Shown: piece by piece, positions 23,036 to 33,427 of the stretch
Position numbering within the stretch: the first letter of the stretch is position 1
Layout of the letters: each line of letters opens with the position of its first letter
Assembly: GCA_034509755.1 (NCBI GenBank)
Contig: CM067541.1
Span: forward strand, 22,308,001 to 22,372,000
DNA length: 64,000 nucleotides
Direction of reading: 5' to 3'
From: Anisodus tanguticus
Lineage: Eukaryota; Streptophyta; Magnoliopsida; Solanales; Solanaceae
The notes under the pieces: generated by a model
What the model saw: the letters and a program-made list of their open reading frames with translations, nothing else
Told to the model about the DNA's origin: nothing
Databases searched by the model: none
Program-made: the position numbers and the translations under genes

Positions 23036-23764
23036 GTCATTCCATAGATCCAGTCTTAGTTGAGCCTCATTATTTGCATATATGATAGTAAAAAGGTTGA
23101 AAAAGAATTTGTTGGGTTCTCCACATGATAATGAATAAATTGCTCCCTACTAGTGATGATTTGAATCTGAATATGAGGTTTCCAAATTAATCAGACCCTT
23201 TCATTATGAGCCATTGGATAATTACTGCATGTATTCCAACCTTGTGCTATCTTCCCTAAAATGCCTTATGCCTTGTGTTCCTTTACTCTTGTTTCCAAAC
23301 AACCAAAAACTTCTATACTACACTTTTGTAGAAAAAGCTTCACCTCATTCTGCTTCTAGGGTTGATTCAACTCCCTTATATTCTAGGTAGCTATGATCAT
23401 GGGGGGTTGAAACTATCCCCCGGGTCTCTAGACTATCTAGGTATACCAGTTGTAGACTTGTCTTGAAGCCCAGCATATCTGTTAGCAAGATTGACAATAT
23501 TCTGAGGTAGGTTCTTATCATTCTCTGACTGAATCATAGTGTTCTGAGGAGGAATGGATGAGCAACTGGTTACAGTCCCAGTAATGGTATTTGGACCAGC
23601 TATATCAACATAATTACCATTGCTATCAGTATTTGTCCAAGTGGCATTTTGGGATCCTTTGGTAACCAGTCCTGCCTCTCATTTCTTCTATTTCTTCTTC
23701 TCCTATTTGATTTCTCTTTGAAGTCTTCCTACTATTGTACCTCCTTCTCCACATTCCAACAATC

Positions 23765-24577
23765 TTATAATAGACGTCCAAATCTCATACAGTTAGTACA
23801 AAATTTGGGGTACCAATCATATTCAATAGCTTGATGAAAAATACCAGAGGGAGTTCCAACCTCAATTGCAACCACAAGAGGTTGGGAGGAATCAACCTCC
23901 ACTATAGCCCTATCATATGAGATTCTTTCCATATCAGTTGTAAATTTGTCAGTATAGAGTGATCTCCCAATAGCACTGTCTAGTTTACTCAAAGCTTCAC
24001 TAGACCAATAACCCACTGGTAAACTTGGGAAAGTAACCCATATTGAAATGATAGTTATTCTATCAGGGTCAAACTCAAAATCAATCTCCACGTTCTGGAC
24101 AATAAATGGTTTGTTGTGATATGTATTAGGTCCTCCCATTAAAATCTTACCACAATTCTCAGCTGACGCAAATCTAAATATAAAATATCCAGAATCATGG
24201 GCAATGATTTGGGGTTTGGCAACAACACTCCAATGATACGTACCAAAACTTTCCATCGACTTCATATAAGGTGTATCCCCAATTACGAATCTAATTAGAG
24301 CATTTTGCCAATAACTTTTTTGTGCTATTAAATCATCCTCAACAATATTCACAAAACCTTTGCCTTGATTCATGCTCGGGGGTATATAAGTGAGTGGTTT
24401 ACCTTTTTGAGCAAGTCGGTTTTGTACAGAATCCAGCTTAATCTCAGGCGTAGGTTGAGTAGAGGTCGCCACATCAGAGAACTGCAGACGATGAGTAGCC
24501 GGTGACGCATCCAATTCACCAAGATCCTTTAGTTGCACTGAGGTTTGCGAGTCTGTATCGAAGCCCATATCCTCCAC
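23765..24577 (-). CDS. LINE ORF1 protein, DUF4283, C-terminally cut
   Basis: A 270-codon open reverse frame (the track start is GTG; the first ATG is at 24568). A low-complexity N-terminus is followed by DUF4283 (about residues 85-235: FVIGDTPYMKSMESFG, GYFIFRFASAE, WVTFPSLPVGYWS). It ends in FCTNCMRFGRLL, the first half of a CCHC-type zinc knuckle, then a stop. Plant L1 ORF1 proteins bind the element RNA. This is the best preserved transposon frame in the window, although the zinc knuckle is incomplete. Confidence 0.8.
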   Translation of the reverse strand: MEDMGFDTDSQTSVQLKDLGELDASPATHRLQFSDVATSTQPTPEIKLDSVQNRLAQKGKPLTYIPPSMNQGKGFVNIVEDDLIAQKSYWQNALIRFVIGDTPYMKSMESFGTYHWSVVAKPQIIAHDSGYFIFRFASAENCGKILMGGPNTYHNKPFIVQNVEIDFEFDPDRITIISIWVTFPSLPVGYWSSEALSKLDSAIGRSLYTDKFTTDMERISYDRAIVEVDSSQPLVVAIEVGTPSGIFHQAIEYDWYPKFCTNCMRFGRLL

Positions 24578-24938
24578 CTCCTCTGGAATAGATAGGTGAG
24601 AGAGGGCAATTTACAACGAGTTCCATTCGCCGGCGTAACAATCTTCGCCAAAGTCGCAGTGGTTTTCCCCAAGTTTGCCCTGGATTTTATCTTCAAGGTG
24701 TACTTTAGCAGGCCTTGCTAATAATATGCCGAGAGCACATGACTATTTTATGTCGTTAATCAGTTTCAATTCAACAAAACTCGCTCATCCTAGGGGAATA
24801 TTTTCTTAGAAATAATTTATCTATTTACCTTTATGAAAAAAAATATTTTCTCGTAAATAAGGTACACTTAATATACTTAATGTTACCTTTATGTTTTCAT
24901 GAGATAACATCAATCTGAAGTGGACTTTGCCTCTACAA

Positions 24939-25088
24939 CTATATAAATGCTTAAAAGATCATGTTCAAACTCTAATAAAAAAGTACGTAATATTTTCTTC
25001 TATATATAATAATCTGTCGAGCCCAAAAATATGTCCAATTTTCTTATGAAGTCCACATTCTTGATAGCTTTATTGCTAATCACCATAC
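24939..25088 (+). pseudogene. Decayed promoter and exon 1 of a fourth peptide-gene copy
   Basis: CTATATAA at 24939-24946 lies 107 bp before ATG 25046 (106 bp in the intact genes). The 43-nt exon reads MKSTFLIALLLITI, against MKSAFFVALLLITM in the intact copies. The donor is destroyed (C/ATTTGT instead of G/GTTTGT) and no exon 2 follows; the homology ends near 25115. It is far more diverged than the three array copies, so it is an older paralogue. Confidence 0.65.
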
Positions 25089-25114
25089 ATTTGTTTCTCC
25101 TTCATACTTTATAA

Positions 25115-26340
25115 TGGGTGTCAATTTGACGGTTTGGGCAGATTAAAATAAATTGATCAATAAACGACTCACTTCCCAACTCTGCCTAGAAGTTATTTGG
25201 CATGAGATGAGACGCGTCAAGATTTGCTAAACAATGTGTCCTAGCCCAATAGTCCAACTCATACAAATATTAAATTATTTATTCATTTTCTTATATATAC
25301 TAACAAAACATTATTCTTCTTTGTTATAACTATGTATAACTTATCAAACAAAAATTATATTTAAATATTGTTACAATTCTTCTTATACTTGGCTCAAATC
25401 AGTCCAACTTTTAGATAGACTGAATTCGGACGAATCAAAATGGATTGAATTAATAAATAAAGCAGGTCATTAATTGCTCAAACTTGGACGAATTGGGCAA
25501 ATTACATTTTTATGGTCTAGTTTGCGATCCCTATCCTATATATAAAATGAAAAATCACTCACCTAACTCAATAAGACCCAATATTTCTAAATATACTAGT
25601 TTCAGTGTACGCGCTTTGCGCTTGATTAAAACACGTACCCTATTTGACAACAAACACTACATAAAATAATTAAACTTATTTATCAACGTCATTAATCCGT
25701 CGCTAAATTGCTCGTAGCTAAGAATTATTTTGATATATACAAGACATAAATGTGTTTGAACTATAAAATAGAAACTAAAAAAATACAATTTACTAAAGAT
25801 GAGAAAGATTGATTATTTAATTAAAAATAAAAGAAGAAGAACGGCATAAGTTTTATATAACAGTTGGTAACTATCTTTAAGCAAACATCGAGTAAATTTA
25901 GGCAGTACATAAGAGGCGTGCTCCAATTAAAAATCTTTCTAAGTGGTCAACTTTGATGGAATATGAACAGAAATACAATTATTGTGGAAGACTTTTTCTA
26001 CTCCCTTCATTTTTACTTGTTACGTTTTGACTTGACATGCCTATTAAGGAACAAAAAATAGAATGATAATTTTACTATATCACCCTGATTATTATTAAAT
26101 AACCTAATGATTAAAATAAATAAAATATACTTTAAAAGTTGTGCATCCACTAAAATTTCCTTGAACTTGTCAACCCGATAATAAATGTAGAGTAAAAAAT
26201 AGGTATGAAGTGATAAATTATCTCTTGATTTTCTAAAGTGGACAAGTAAAATTGGACAACTATTTTTATTTTTAGTGTAATGGATAAGTAAAACTAGACG
26301 CAGGTACTAATCTTTTTCTCCAATGAAGCATAGACATTCA
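25115..26340. other. AT-rich flank, no supported gene
   Basis: 1.2 kb with only short random frames. 25140-25410 matches 600-890 of unit 1. 25998 begins with ACTCCCTTCATTTTTACTTG and 26230-26300 contains related inverted wording, suggesting a decayed Stowaway-like MITE, but I cannot define both ends. Confidence 0.4.
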
Positions 26341-26615
26341 CAATAATAAGGGGCGCCTAGAATTGTTGGTGGCAGTGATGAGTTAATACAGATAATGGAA
26401 GTGGTATCGGAATTCGACATCAGAATTGATCTTCCGTATACTAGTGCTCTTCATGGGTTGTTTAAAAAGTTGGCTCATGGAGTCGATCAGTGACTTAAAA
26501 GCACGTTTTTTTACTATTTTCTTGACATGTTTTTGCGTATTAGATGCAAGAACCTTGAATTGCAAATCTACTAGCATAAACATAATCTTGTTTTCTTTTA
26601 TGAGAGTGGAAAGTA

Positions 26616-27220
26616 TTTTTACATGGCAATTGATTGCCATTATGGGGCATTTGAAAGACCATCTTGCACACCTATAAAAAGAGGCCTTTGGCTCAATTCT
26701 ATAAAGAACCATGAACAAACAAAACAAGTTAACAACACTACAAAGAGATCAGATTTTCCTGATATCAATCCTTCTCTTAGCAATCTTCATTATTCGTGTT
26801 CTTCGCTGAGATCATTTGTGTAGGATTTTCACACTTGATAGTTTGTTGTTTCATCTTGGGAGACTATTGTCCACACTTTCGTAAAACCTATATACGGGGG
26901 CAATCTTGTCTTAAAGACAGAGAGCCATCTCTCGACTCAGCCGATGGTGTTGTGATTATCTAATTGGTTGCTAAGTGTTTCAAGTGTGAACTAGAATCTC
27001 AAAGGAATCTAACCGTTCGGATTCTCAGCGGATCTACAGGCCACAAGTGTAGCAGTTCATGTTCTTGTATTTCCAACTACAAGATTCATATTTGAAGTTC
27101 CAATTCAAGATCAAGATATCGACAACTTGTTGTTGTATCTTTGTTGTTTATCCTTTCGATCATTGTAATAGTTATTTACTATTCCCGTACGTGCTGTACA
27201 TATCCAACAATTTTAAGACA
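26616..27220 (+). repeat. 5' LTR (3' part) of Copia element 2 with primer-binding site
   Basis: Matches 32208-32660 of the 3' LTR (for example TCTTGGGAGACTATTGTCCACACTT). Ends TTTTAAGACA at 27220; the primer-binding site TGGTATTAGTGC is at 27225-27236, closer to the canonical Met site than that of element 1. Confidence 0.8.
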
Positions 27221-27243
27221 AGATTGGTATTAGTGCTCGAAAG

Positions 27244-27675
27244 ATGTATGCCATCAGATATGGTCCCAAATCTGACTGTGGTTTTCTTCTTCAAAACAGT
27301 TCGGTTGATAGTTCTGTTAACAGTTCAAACACTGTCTCAGTCAACAACCGTGCTTTCAAATCTGGTCCTAGTTATGGTTCTCTCTTTGACGACAGTTACA
27401 AATCGGTTTTCGTCAAAGGTGGGATCTCTGGATCTGATGTTGAGCTTCAAGATACTGGTGATTGTCATGCTAGTACGGCTAAAGATCAAGGACGAGTTGG
27501 TGTCACCGCTCCCGAGGGTGGTGGAAACAAGCGTCCACGAGAGGCTGAGGATGTCAACTGGGACAAGAGGAAAAGGCTTAAGATGATGTTCTATCATGTA
27601 GCAAAAGGCCTATATATGTCCCAGACAAAGGATCTGAATTATGGTAAGGAGGATGTGGACACTCAGTCTAACTGA
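27244..27675 (+). CDS. Unidentified 143-codon frame at the gag position of Copia element 2
   Basis: Opens at ATG 27244, four bases after the primer-binding-site region, and is uninterrupted. It is Ser/Asn/Val-rich at first (SSVDSSVNSSNTVSVNN), then has a basic stretch (NKRPREAEDVNWDKRKRLK, about residues 99-117) that could be a nuclear localisation signal, then ends VDTQSN. I see no UBN2 gag motif, zinc knuckle or known domain, and element 1 has real gag at this place. It may be a captured sequence, a diverged leader ORF or chance. The C-terminal nucleotides GGACACTCAGT reappear in the tandem repeat that follows. Confidence 0.35.
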   Translation: MYAIRYGPKSDCGFLLQNSSVDSSVNSSNTVSVNNRAFKSGPSYGSLFDDSYKSVFVKGGISGSDVELQDTGDCHASTAKDQGRVGVTAPEGGGNKRPREAEDVNWDKRKRLKMMFYHVAKGLYMSQTKDLNYGKEDVDTQSN

Positions 27676-28103
27676 AGTGGGCCAGAATCCAAAAGGTCTA
27701 TGTTAATTATCCTTCCTTATCAATAATGTGTTTAGTTAATATCTGAATAAAAGTGTGTAAGGAAAGGCTGGGAATATGAAAGTGTTTTCATTAAAAACTT
27801 ATATTCCCTACACTCTAAAATCATATATTAAATCTCATTCCTTCACGGTTAAAGATTGGACTATTGTAAATAAAACTTAAAAGATTCGTTCTTTTGAGTG
27901 TAATTATTAAAAGTGTGTAAAGTATGTTCGCACATACGAAGGATAGAGATCCACTGACTGTGCGAAAACTGTCACCACTTTTAAGTAAGCGCCAGAAATT
28001 GTCTGGGCACCAATCTCAAAGAAAGAAGACTAAAAGCTAATGGCTTATCTTAAGACGTTGAACCTAACACATTATTTGACGTAGGATCCTTCATTTGATG
28101 GGA

Positions 28104-28450
28104 TGATATTGGACACTCAGTCGTACAAAGACTACGGGCGACTGGAGCGGGCCAGAATTCATAGAATGATATTGGACACTCAGTCGTACAAAACCTACGG
28201 GCGACTGGAGTGGGCCAAAATTCAGTTGATAGGATGATATTGGACACTCAGTCGTACAAAGCCTACAGGTGACTGGAGTGGGCCAGAGTTTTTAGGTCTT
28301 AAATGATCTGAAGGACAAAAGAAAGGCAGAAAAGTAATGGACACTTAGTGAGGTGGGCCATATTTTCTAGGTCTTAAATGATCTGAAGGCCAAAAAAAAG
28401 GCAGAAAAGAAATTGGACACTCAATCTGCCTAAGCAACTGGAGTGGACCA
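28104..28450. repeat. Degenerate tandem repeat inside Copia element 2
   Basis: About five units carrying ATTGGACACTCAGTCGTACA ... GACTGGAGTGGGCCAGA. The first three are ~60 bp; the later ones are ~75-115 bp because they include TTTAGGTCTTAAATGATCTG and a GGCAGAAAAG tail. A related piece is at 27653-27690. Reverse frames across it (28050-28247) repeat accordingly and are not a gene. Confidence 0.75.
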
Positions 28451-28714
28451 GAGTATCCAGATTCCATATGATCCGGTTACGCCCTAACCATGGGCAAGAT
28501 GTTGTTCATGTGAAGCAACGCCACCTCTACAATAGAAGGGGTTGTCCTCAATAGGACTTCAGGGAATGGGATCACTCTAAAAGGAGGTAATACATGTCCC
28601 AAACTTGGTTTAAGGGACACTGTTGGTCAAGCTGGTTTGAGACTAGTCCAACAGGTCTGTATAACTAAGAATGGTACAGTATGCCTGTAGCTAAATGAAT
28701 GATATATTTGTAAT

Positions 28715-29470
28715 CCGTGAATCTATTCCATCATAGATTAAGACACGTTAAATAGAAAGTCATTCAAAAGCTAACGAAGTTGAGAGTGTTGCCTTCTGTC
28801 GACATAAACCCTCAAAATGAATGTGAGGTAGGCGAAGAGGCAAAATCACCTTTCCAAGTTCCGTCAAAGGAATAGCAAAAGAAGCACCGCTCCTCTAGAA
28901 CTTAGTCACACCTACATGGGTGAATTGAAGTTTATACAAAATAGAGGTGGGATACAAGTACTTTGTGACCTTCATTGATGATGGTACACCGTATTGCATC
29001 TTTTGTTTGTTGAAAAGAAAAGATGAAGTTGTTGAAGCGGATAAGCGCTACAAAGAAGAAGTTGAAAATCAACTAAGCCTACGGATTGAGGAATTTGTAG
29101 TGACATAGGGGGAGAATGTGAAGCACCGTTCATCAAACGACTGCTCATTACTCACCTCAGTCTAACGGTATTAGCCAAACGCAAAGTCGTACGCCCAAAA
29201 TATGTCGGGCAAGGCGATCCTTACCGCTAATGCGATTCTCAACAAAACTACGCATAAGGATAATGACAACCCTCCGTGTGAAAATGGAAAGGATCCCACA
29301 TACAAATGTTGTGATGTGGGGTGGCTTGGTAGAAGTTGGAATACCGAACCATGTCAAGTTGGACCTAAGACTGTAGATTGTATACCCACTGAATCTGCAA
29401 ATAACAGTAGTGCCTATCGCCTCTTGGTGTCAAAGAATGTTGAATTCTTTGAGGATAACTTTCCTTGAGA
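28715..29470 (+). pseudogene. Copia element 2 integrase remnant
   Basis: Starts with a decayed GAG-pre-integrase motif (FHHRLRHVK) and SVDINPQNECEV, then LGELKF- and FVTFIDDGT-like pieces. The core Asp region is scrambled near 29085-29110. 29202-29468 reads the later integrase segment (MSGKAILTANAILNKTTHK ... SANNSSAYRLLVSK). No continuous DDE core can be read. Confidence 0.75.
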
Positions 29471-29689
29471 AGGAAAAAGAAGTAATTGCTCGAGGTTAAC
29501 AAGAACCTACGAGTGCCTGATTGTCCGGAACCAGACATTTCAGAGCTACAGGACTCGGAAGTTGCTGACTATCCAGAACTTAATATTCCAGATCTACAGA
29601 ACTTAGGGATTCTAGAGGTTGAACCGAGACGGAGCAAAGAGGGGACAAAGACTTGTTCCAGGCCTTCTAGCTTGTATGGTTGAGAATGA

Positions 29690-31030
29690 ACCATGGATAA
29701 TTCACAAAGAATTATCATCTTCAGAAGCGCTGCTTTGGAAAGAAGCTACAGAGAGATAAATAGATTCCATCATATAAAACAATACTTGTGTAATGGTTGA
29801 TCTTCCTCCGGGAAAAGAACCTTTGGGTTGTAAAAGTGGATATTCAAAAGTGAGTACAAAGTAGATGGATCTACTGATGAGTATAAGACCTCGACTACTT
29901 GTACATGTGCTCCCCTGTGAATAGCTTAACATCCAGGGCCATTGCAGTTTTGCTTGACATGGATGTTGAAACAGCCTTCCTAACTAGAGAGTTGGAAGTG
30001 GAGGATCAGAGTTGGTTTGTTGGACTGTTGGGCTTCTTTTTGAACTTTCATTTTGGTCCCTGAAATGTTTACATTTTGGTCCTGGAAGTTTCAGATAAAA
30101 CAGAAATAATGAATCTGACAACAGAAACATTGACTCTGAAGTTAGAAAGCTAACAGTTAGAAAAACCAATAGTCTGAAAGTGGAAGTCATATTGAAATAA
30201 AAGTCTCGATATAAAAGATATGGGTATCACAGATGACATCTTAGGAATTGGATTTCTAAGAGATCTAACGGACTAGTCTAACTCCAAACTAAGTTGTGAG
30301 ATAGTTGACAGTCTCATTGAAGACACCAATGGATATGAATCATAGAACTGATTGGAATCATGGTGCACCCATATACAATGAGAGATATGCGCAGGTCACA
30401 TGTAGTTCAATGTATTGTACACACTACAACCGACCTGGTATCGACCTACAAAGTAGATCAATTGAACTAAGGTTCACTCGTGATTCTGGAAATGATCGAT
30501 AGAAGGCGTTAAGTCGGATGTGATAATAACCAAATATTCGCTTATCTACGGATTATGGTATTCTGGATGTCCAGCAGTTCTGGGAGAACACAGTGATGCA
30601 AACTGGACATCAGATATGAAAAACACCAAACCATAAGTAGATGTGTATGGTATGTCTTGGAAAATCCTCTAAGCAAACTTGCATCGGCCAATTCAAGATG
30701 GAATCAGAGTTTATCGCTCTAAACAAAGCATGAGAAGAAGTTGAGTAACTTCACCACTCCTTAGAGGACGTCCCTTATTGGGAGAAACCCGTGCCTTGAG
30801 CAGTTATACACTGTTACTAGCCGGTCGGACTCAGGAAGAGAACGGATGACGGCGTCTGGACATATCTGTCGGATCTATCGGAGACATAAGACCGTATGGC
30901 AGTTGATCACCACGGGTGTCGCTTCCTTGATTACTAATCAAAGGATATAGCAGACCCTTTAACTAATTAACTACCCAATGATCAAGAGTTCTGCCTGTCT
31001 AGGGGAATGGACTTAAAACCCAAACAATAC
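29690..31030 (+). pseudogene. Copia element 2 RT and RNase H remnant
   Basis: The RT start is readable as WIIHKELSSSEALLWKEATE near 29693 and MVDLPPGKEPLGCK near 29790. Decay then erases most palm motifs; LLDMDVETAFL near 29950 is a trace of motif A. RNase H traces are SDANWTSD (about 30590), SWKSSKQTC (about 30658) and MESEFIAL (about 30700), ending near GEWT 31010. Stops and indels occur every few dozen codons. The order RT-RNase H after integrase confirms Copia. Confidence 0.75.
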
Positions 31031-31660
31031 GAACCTTTGCAGTGGTAACCCAATCATATTGACTGGAGATCCCAAGAATTTGGTTCAATGGGAAAACTAA
31101 GCTGCAAAATGTTCAGTTGAGCGCTTCGGTGGAAGCAAGAGCACTTCGAATGATGATTTTTGTAAAGAAACGTAAATCCAAAGTCATTCCCGCGATAGAC
31201 ATTAAAGTGCTACAGGCATGGTGGGTAAAGGTTAAGCTTCCAAACCTTTAACGATCCTCAAATGATTGAGGTTAAGGTTGGGGAAACTTTTAATAATTCC
31301 TAACACTTGTGAAGTGGGGTATAGCAGGATACCTTGTAGGAGATCCCCTATTTAAGTGAGAGGACAGGCCGCCTTAAATGAACGCACTTAAGAATCCAAG
31401 TGTGTCCACAGTCACAACGGATAGAATAATAAGAAGAAATGAATAAATAGGAGGTATTGTGTTGGTACCGTTGTCTAGGCTTACATTAAATACTGACGGT
31501 TCAAGACATCACATTCACCGCGCAGTAAGTACGTCCGATGGTATTCAACTAAGGAAGGTTCAAAGCGGAAGCTACCTCTCTTGATGCAATATCTTTTCGC
31601 TAAAAAATTGCTGAAAGTAGGCACCTTGTGTGAGCGCCAAAATCTCTTTCAAGAGGGGAT
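31031..31660 (+). other. Copia element 2 non-coding 3' region and polypurine tract
   Basis: No domain or long frame. The purine run AAGAGGGGAT (31651-31660) directly before the 3' LTR is the likely plus-strand primer site. Confidence 0.55.
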
Positions 31661-32660
31661 TGTTGGAAATTTACTAATGTGGAATTAATTTTATCCCATT
31701 ATTTATGACTCAAATAATTGGGCCACACACGTCGGAAATATTGTTTCCACACACGTGCAATCTTAGTGCCAAGTATTGTAAATTTCATTAATGAAATTGA
31801 TATTGGTACGTAAGTGAAATGTTTGAGACATAGAATGATGGACAGTTGTTTGCTAAATGACAAGTGTTCCACGTTGGTAAACGAAGGAAGGATTGTGCGA
31901 AGTGTAAGATGGTACGGGTCAGAAAAGGGCCACGGAGCCGAGAAGGGCTGCGGCGCCTCCCGGACTGGGCCGCGGCGCCGGAGTGCCGCGGCGGCGCCTG
32001 ACTGGCAATGAGCGTCGTGGGTTTTCTGGTTGAATTAGCGACGCGGCGCTAATGTGGCAGAGTTGCGGCGCTAATGTGGCAGAGTTGCGGCACTTCATTG
32101 GCAGTGACTGCTCGACCGAATCCCAAAGGTTTGGTTGTTGAGGTGGTTTCAATGGCATTGAATATTACTTGGACCATTATGTTGTTGCATTACTTGGGTG
32201 TTAAATGTCATCCATTACATGGAAATTGATTGCCATTATGGGGTATTTGAAAGGCAATCTTGCATACCTATAAATTGAGGCCTTTGGCTCAATTCTATAG
32301 AGAACCATGAACAGAAAAACAAGTTAACAACACCACAAAGAGATCATATTTTCTTGATATCAATCCTTCTCTTAGCAATCTTCATTATTCGTGTTCTTCG
32401 CTGAGATCATTTGTGTAGGCTTTGCACACTTGATAGTTTGTTGTTTCATCTTGGGAGACTATTGTCCACACTTCCGTAAAACATATATACGGGGGCAATC
32501 TTGTCTTAAAGACAGAGAGCCATCTCTCGACTCAGCCGGTGGTGTTGTGATTATCTAATTGGTTGCTAATTGTTTCAGGTGGAAACTAGAATCTCAAAGG
32601 GCTCTAACCGTTCGGATTCTCAGCGGATCTACAAGCCACAAGTGTAGCAGTTCATATTCT
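31661..32660 (+). repeat. 3' LTR of Copia element 2, truncated
   Basis: Begins TGTTGGAAATTTACTAATGTGGAATT, matching 1539 in element 1. It includes a GC-rich stretch (31930-32110, with repeated GCGGCGCTAATGTGGCAGAGTT) and the transcription-start region near 32270. It ends abruptly after GCAGTTCATATTCTTG, about 150 bp short of the full LTR. Confidence 0.82.
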
Positions 32661-33315
32661 TGAAGTGGAATTTAAAAAATGAATTCCAGTTACACATGTT
32701 AATGAGCATAGTTATGTCGCTGCTAAATAACTTGATATGTTAGTCTTCATATTAATTACTAATGTTATCCTGCTTGACTTGTTTATAGGGTATAATACGG
32801 TAAAAACTTTTTTGTACGTGGTGTTTAGATACTTGCTAATTACTTGTTATGATACTTAGATAAAATGAGATGATTTTTTTTTTCTCACCAAAAAATAGTA
32901 TATTGACTTTCTAAGACTTTATAATGCAATTGCATTCTCTAGTCCTATTATTGTTTTTGTTTTTGTATTTCTAACTAATCGATTACTTGGACAAAAATGA
33001 GTAAATTTTATGTTATGAAAAAATAATTTAGTGATTTTGGTGTAATAAAATAAAAATTGAGTGACTATTCGTGAAATTATCCATATTTTGTCATGTGAGA
33101 TTGAGCAATCTTTTATTAGACTTGCATTGATGGCTAATGTTATTAATTTCTTACTTAAAAGAAGTTTTATTAGCACAAATATTCAAATTGCTGACCAAAA
33201 ATTTGTACTGCTAACCAACTGTGGTCCCACAAGATGAGATAATTTGATCTTAGAATATGGTTACTAATGTTTTAATTAGATTACTTTAATCTCATGTATG
33301 CTTTGTCTCTATTGC
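32661..33315. other. AT-rich spacer upstream of peptide gene copy 2
   Basis: Equivalent to 6127-6780 and 52398-53050. No gene is supported; the reverse 85-codon frame (32919-33176) is not preserved in unit 3. Confidence 0.5.
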
Positions 33316-33322
33316 TCTACCA

Positions 33323-33330
33323 CTATATAA
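33323..33330 (+). promoter_or_regulatory. TATA box of cysteine-rich peptide gene 2
   Basis: CTATATAA 105 bp upstream of ATG 33428, in the same conserved block as 6788. Confidence 0.65.
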
Positions 33331-33427
33331 TGCTACACAAGACCTTACTCCAAATCATTCAAAAGTTTATAAAATTTCTTTTTTTTATAGAAAGTGTATT
33401 AGTAAGCAAAATACGGCCAAAATTGCT

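Larger units (their letters stand above)
1..24234. repeat. Tandem segmental repeat, unit 1
   Basis: Position 1 matches 24235 and 49651 (same LINE ORF1 stretch), giving periods of 24,234 and 25,416 bp. Order in this unit: LINE ORF1 fragment, Copia element, pogo-like MITE, cysteine-rich peptide gene, T2 gypsy with nested G gypsy, inverted LINE. Compared with units 2 and 3 this unit has lost the gag-to-RT part of the nested G element and the decayed exon 1 seen at 25046 in unit 2. Identity was judged by eye on matching stretches, not computed. Confidence 0.85.
21236..24700 (-). mobile_element. L1-type LINE, inverted, 3'-truncated in RT
   Basis: Reverse-strand order: ORF1 (DUF4283 plus zinc knuckle start), endonuclease, reverse transcriptase. 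The element stops just past the RT catalytic motif at the T2 LTR, so the RT C-terminus, any RNase H and the poly(A) tail are missing. ORF2 is interrupted by numerous stops and frameshifts. Fragments of the same ORF1 at 1-480 and 49220-50020 mark the other unit junctions. Confidence 0.85.
26616..32660 (+). mobile_element. Ty1/copia retrotransposon 2, both LTRs truncated, gag replaced or lost
   Basis: The 5' LTR lacks its first ~550 bp and begins at TTTACATGGCAATTG. The 3' LTR (31661) keeps its start but is cut at 32660, where unit sequence resumes (equivalent to 6127). Integrase, RT and RNase H are recognisable but full of stops. Where gag should be there is a 143-codon frame of unknown origin and a tandem repeat. 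Confidence 0.82.

Noticed and set aside
25998..26305. Complete Stowaway MITE
   Set aside because: The left end resembles the family start, but I could not define a matching right terminus or TA flanks.
28104..28450. CRISPR-like array
   Set aside because: Repeats are directly adjacent and degenerate with no unique spacers, inside a eukaryotic retrotransposon.
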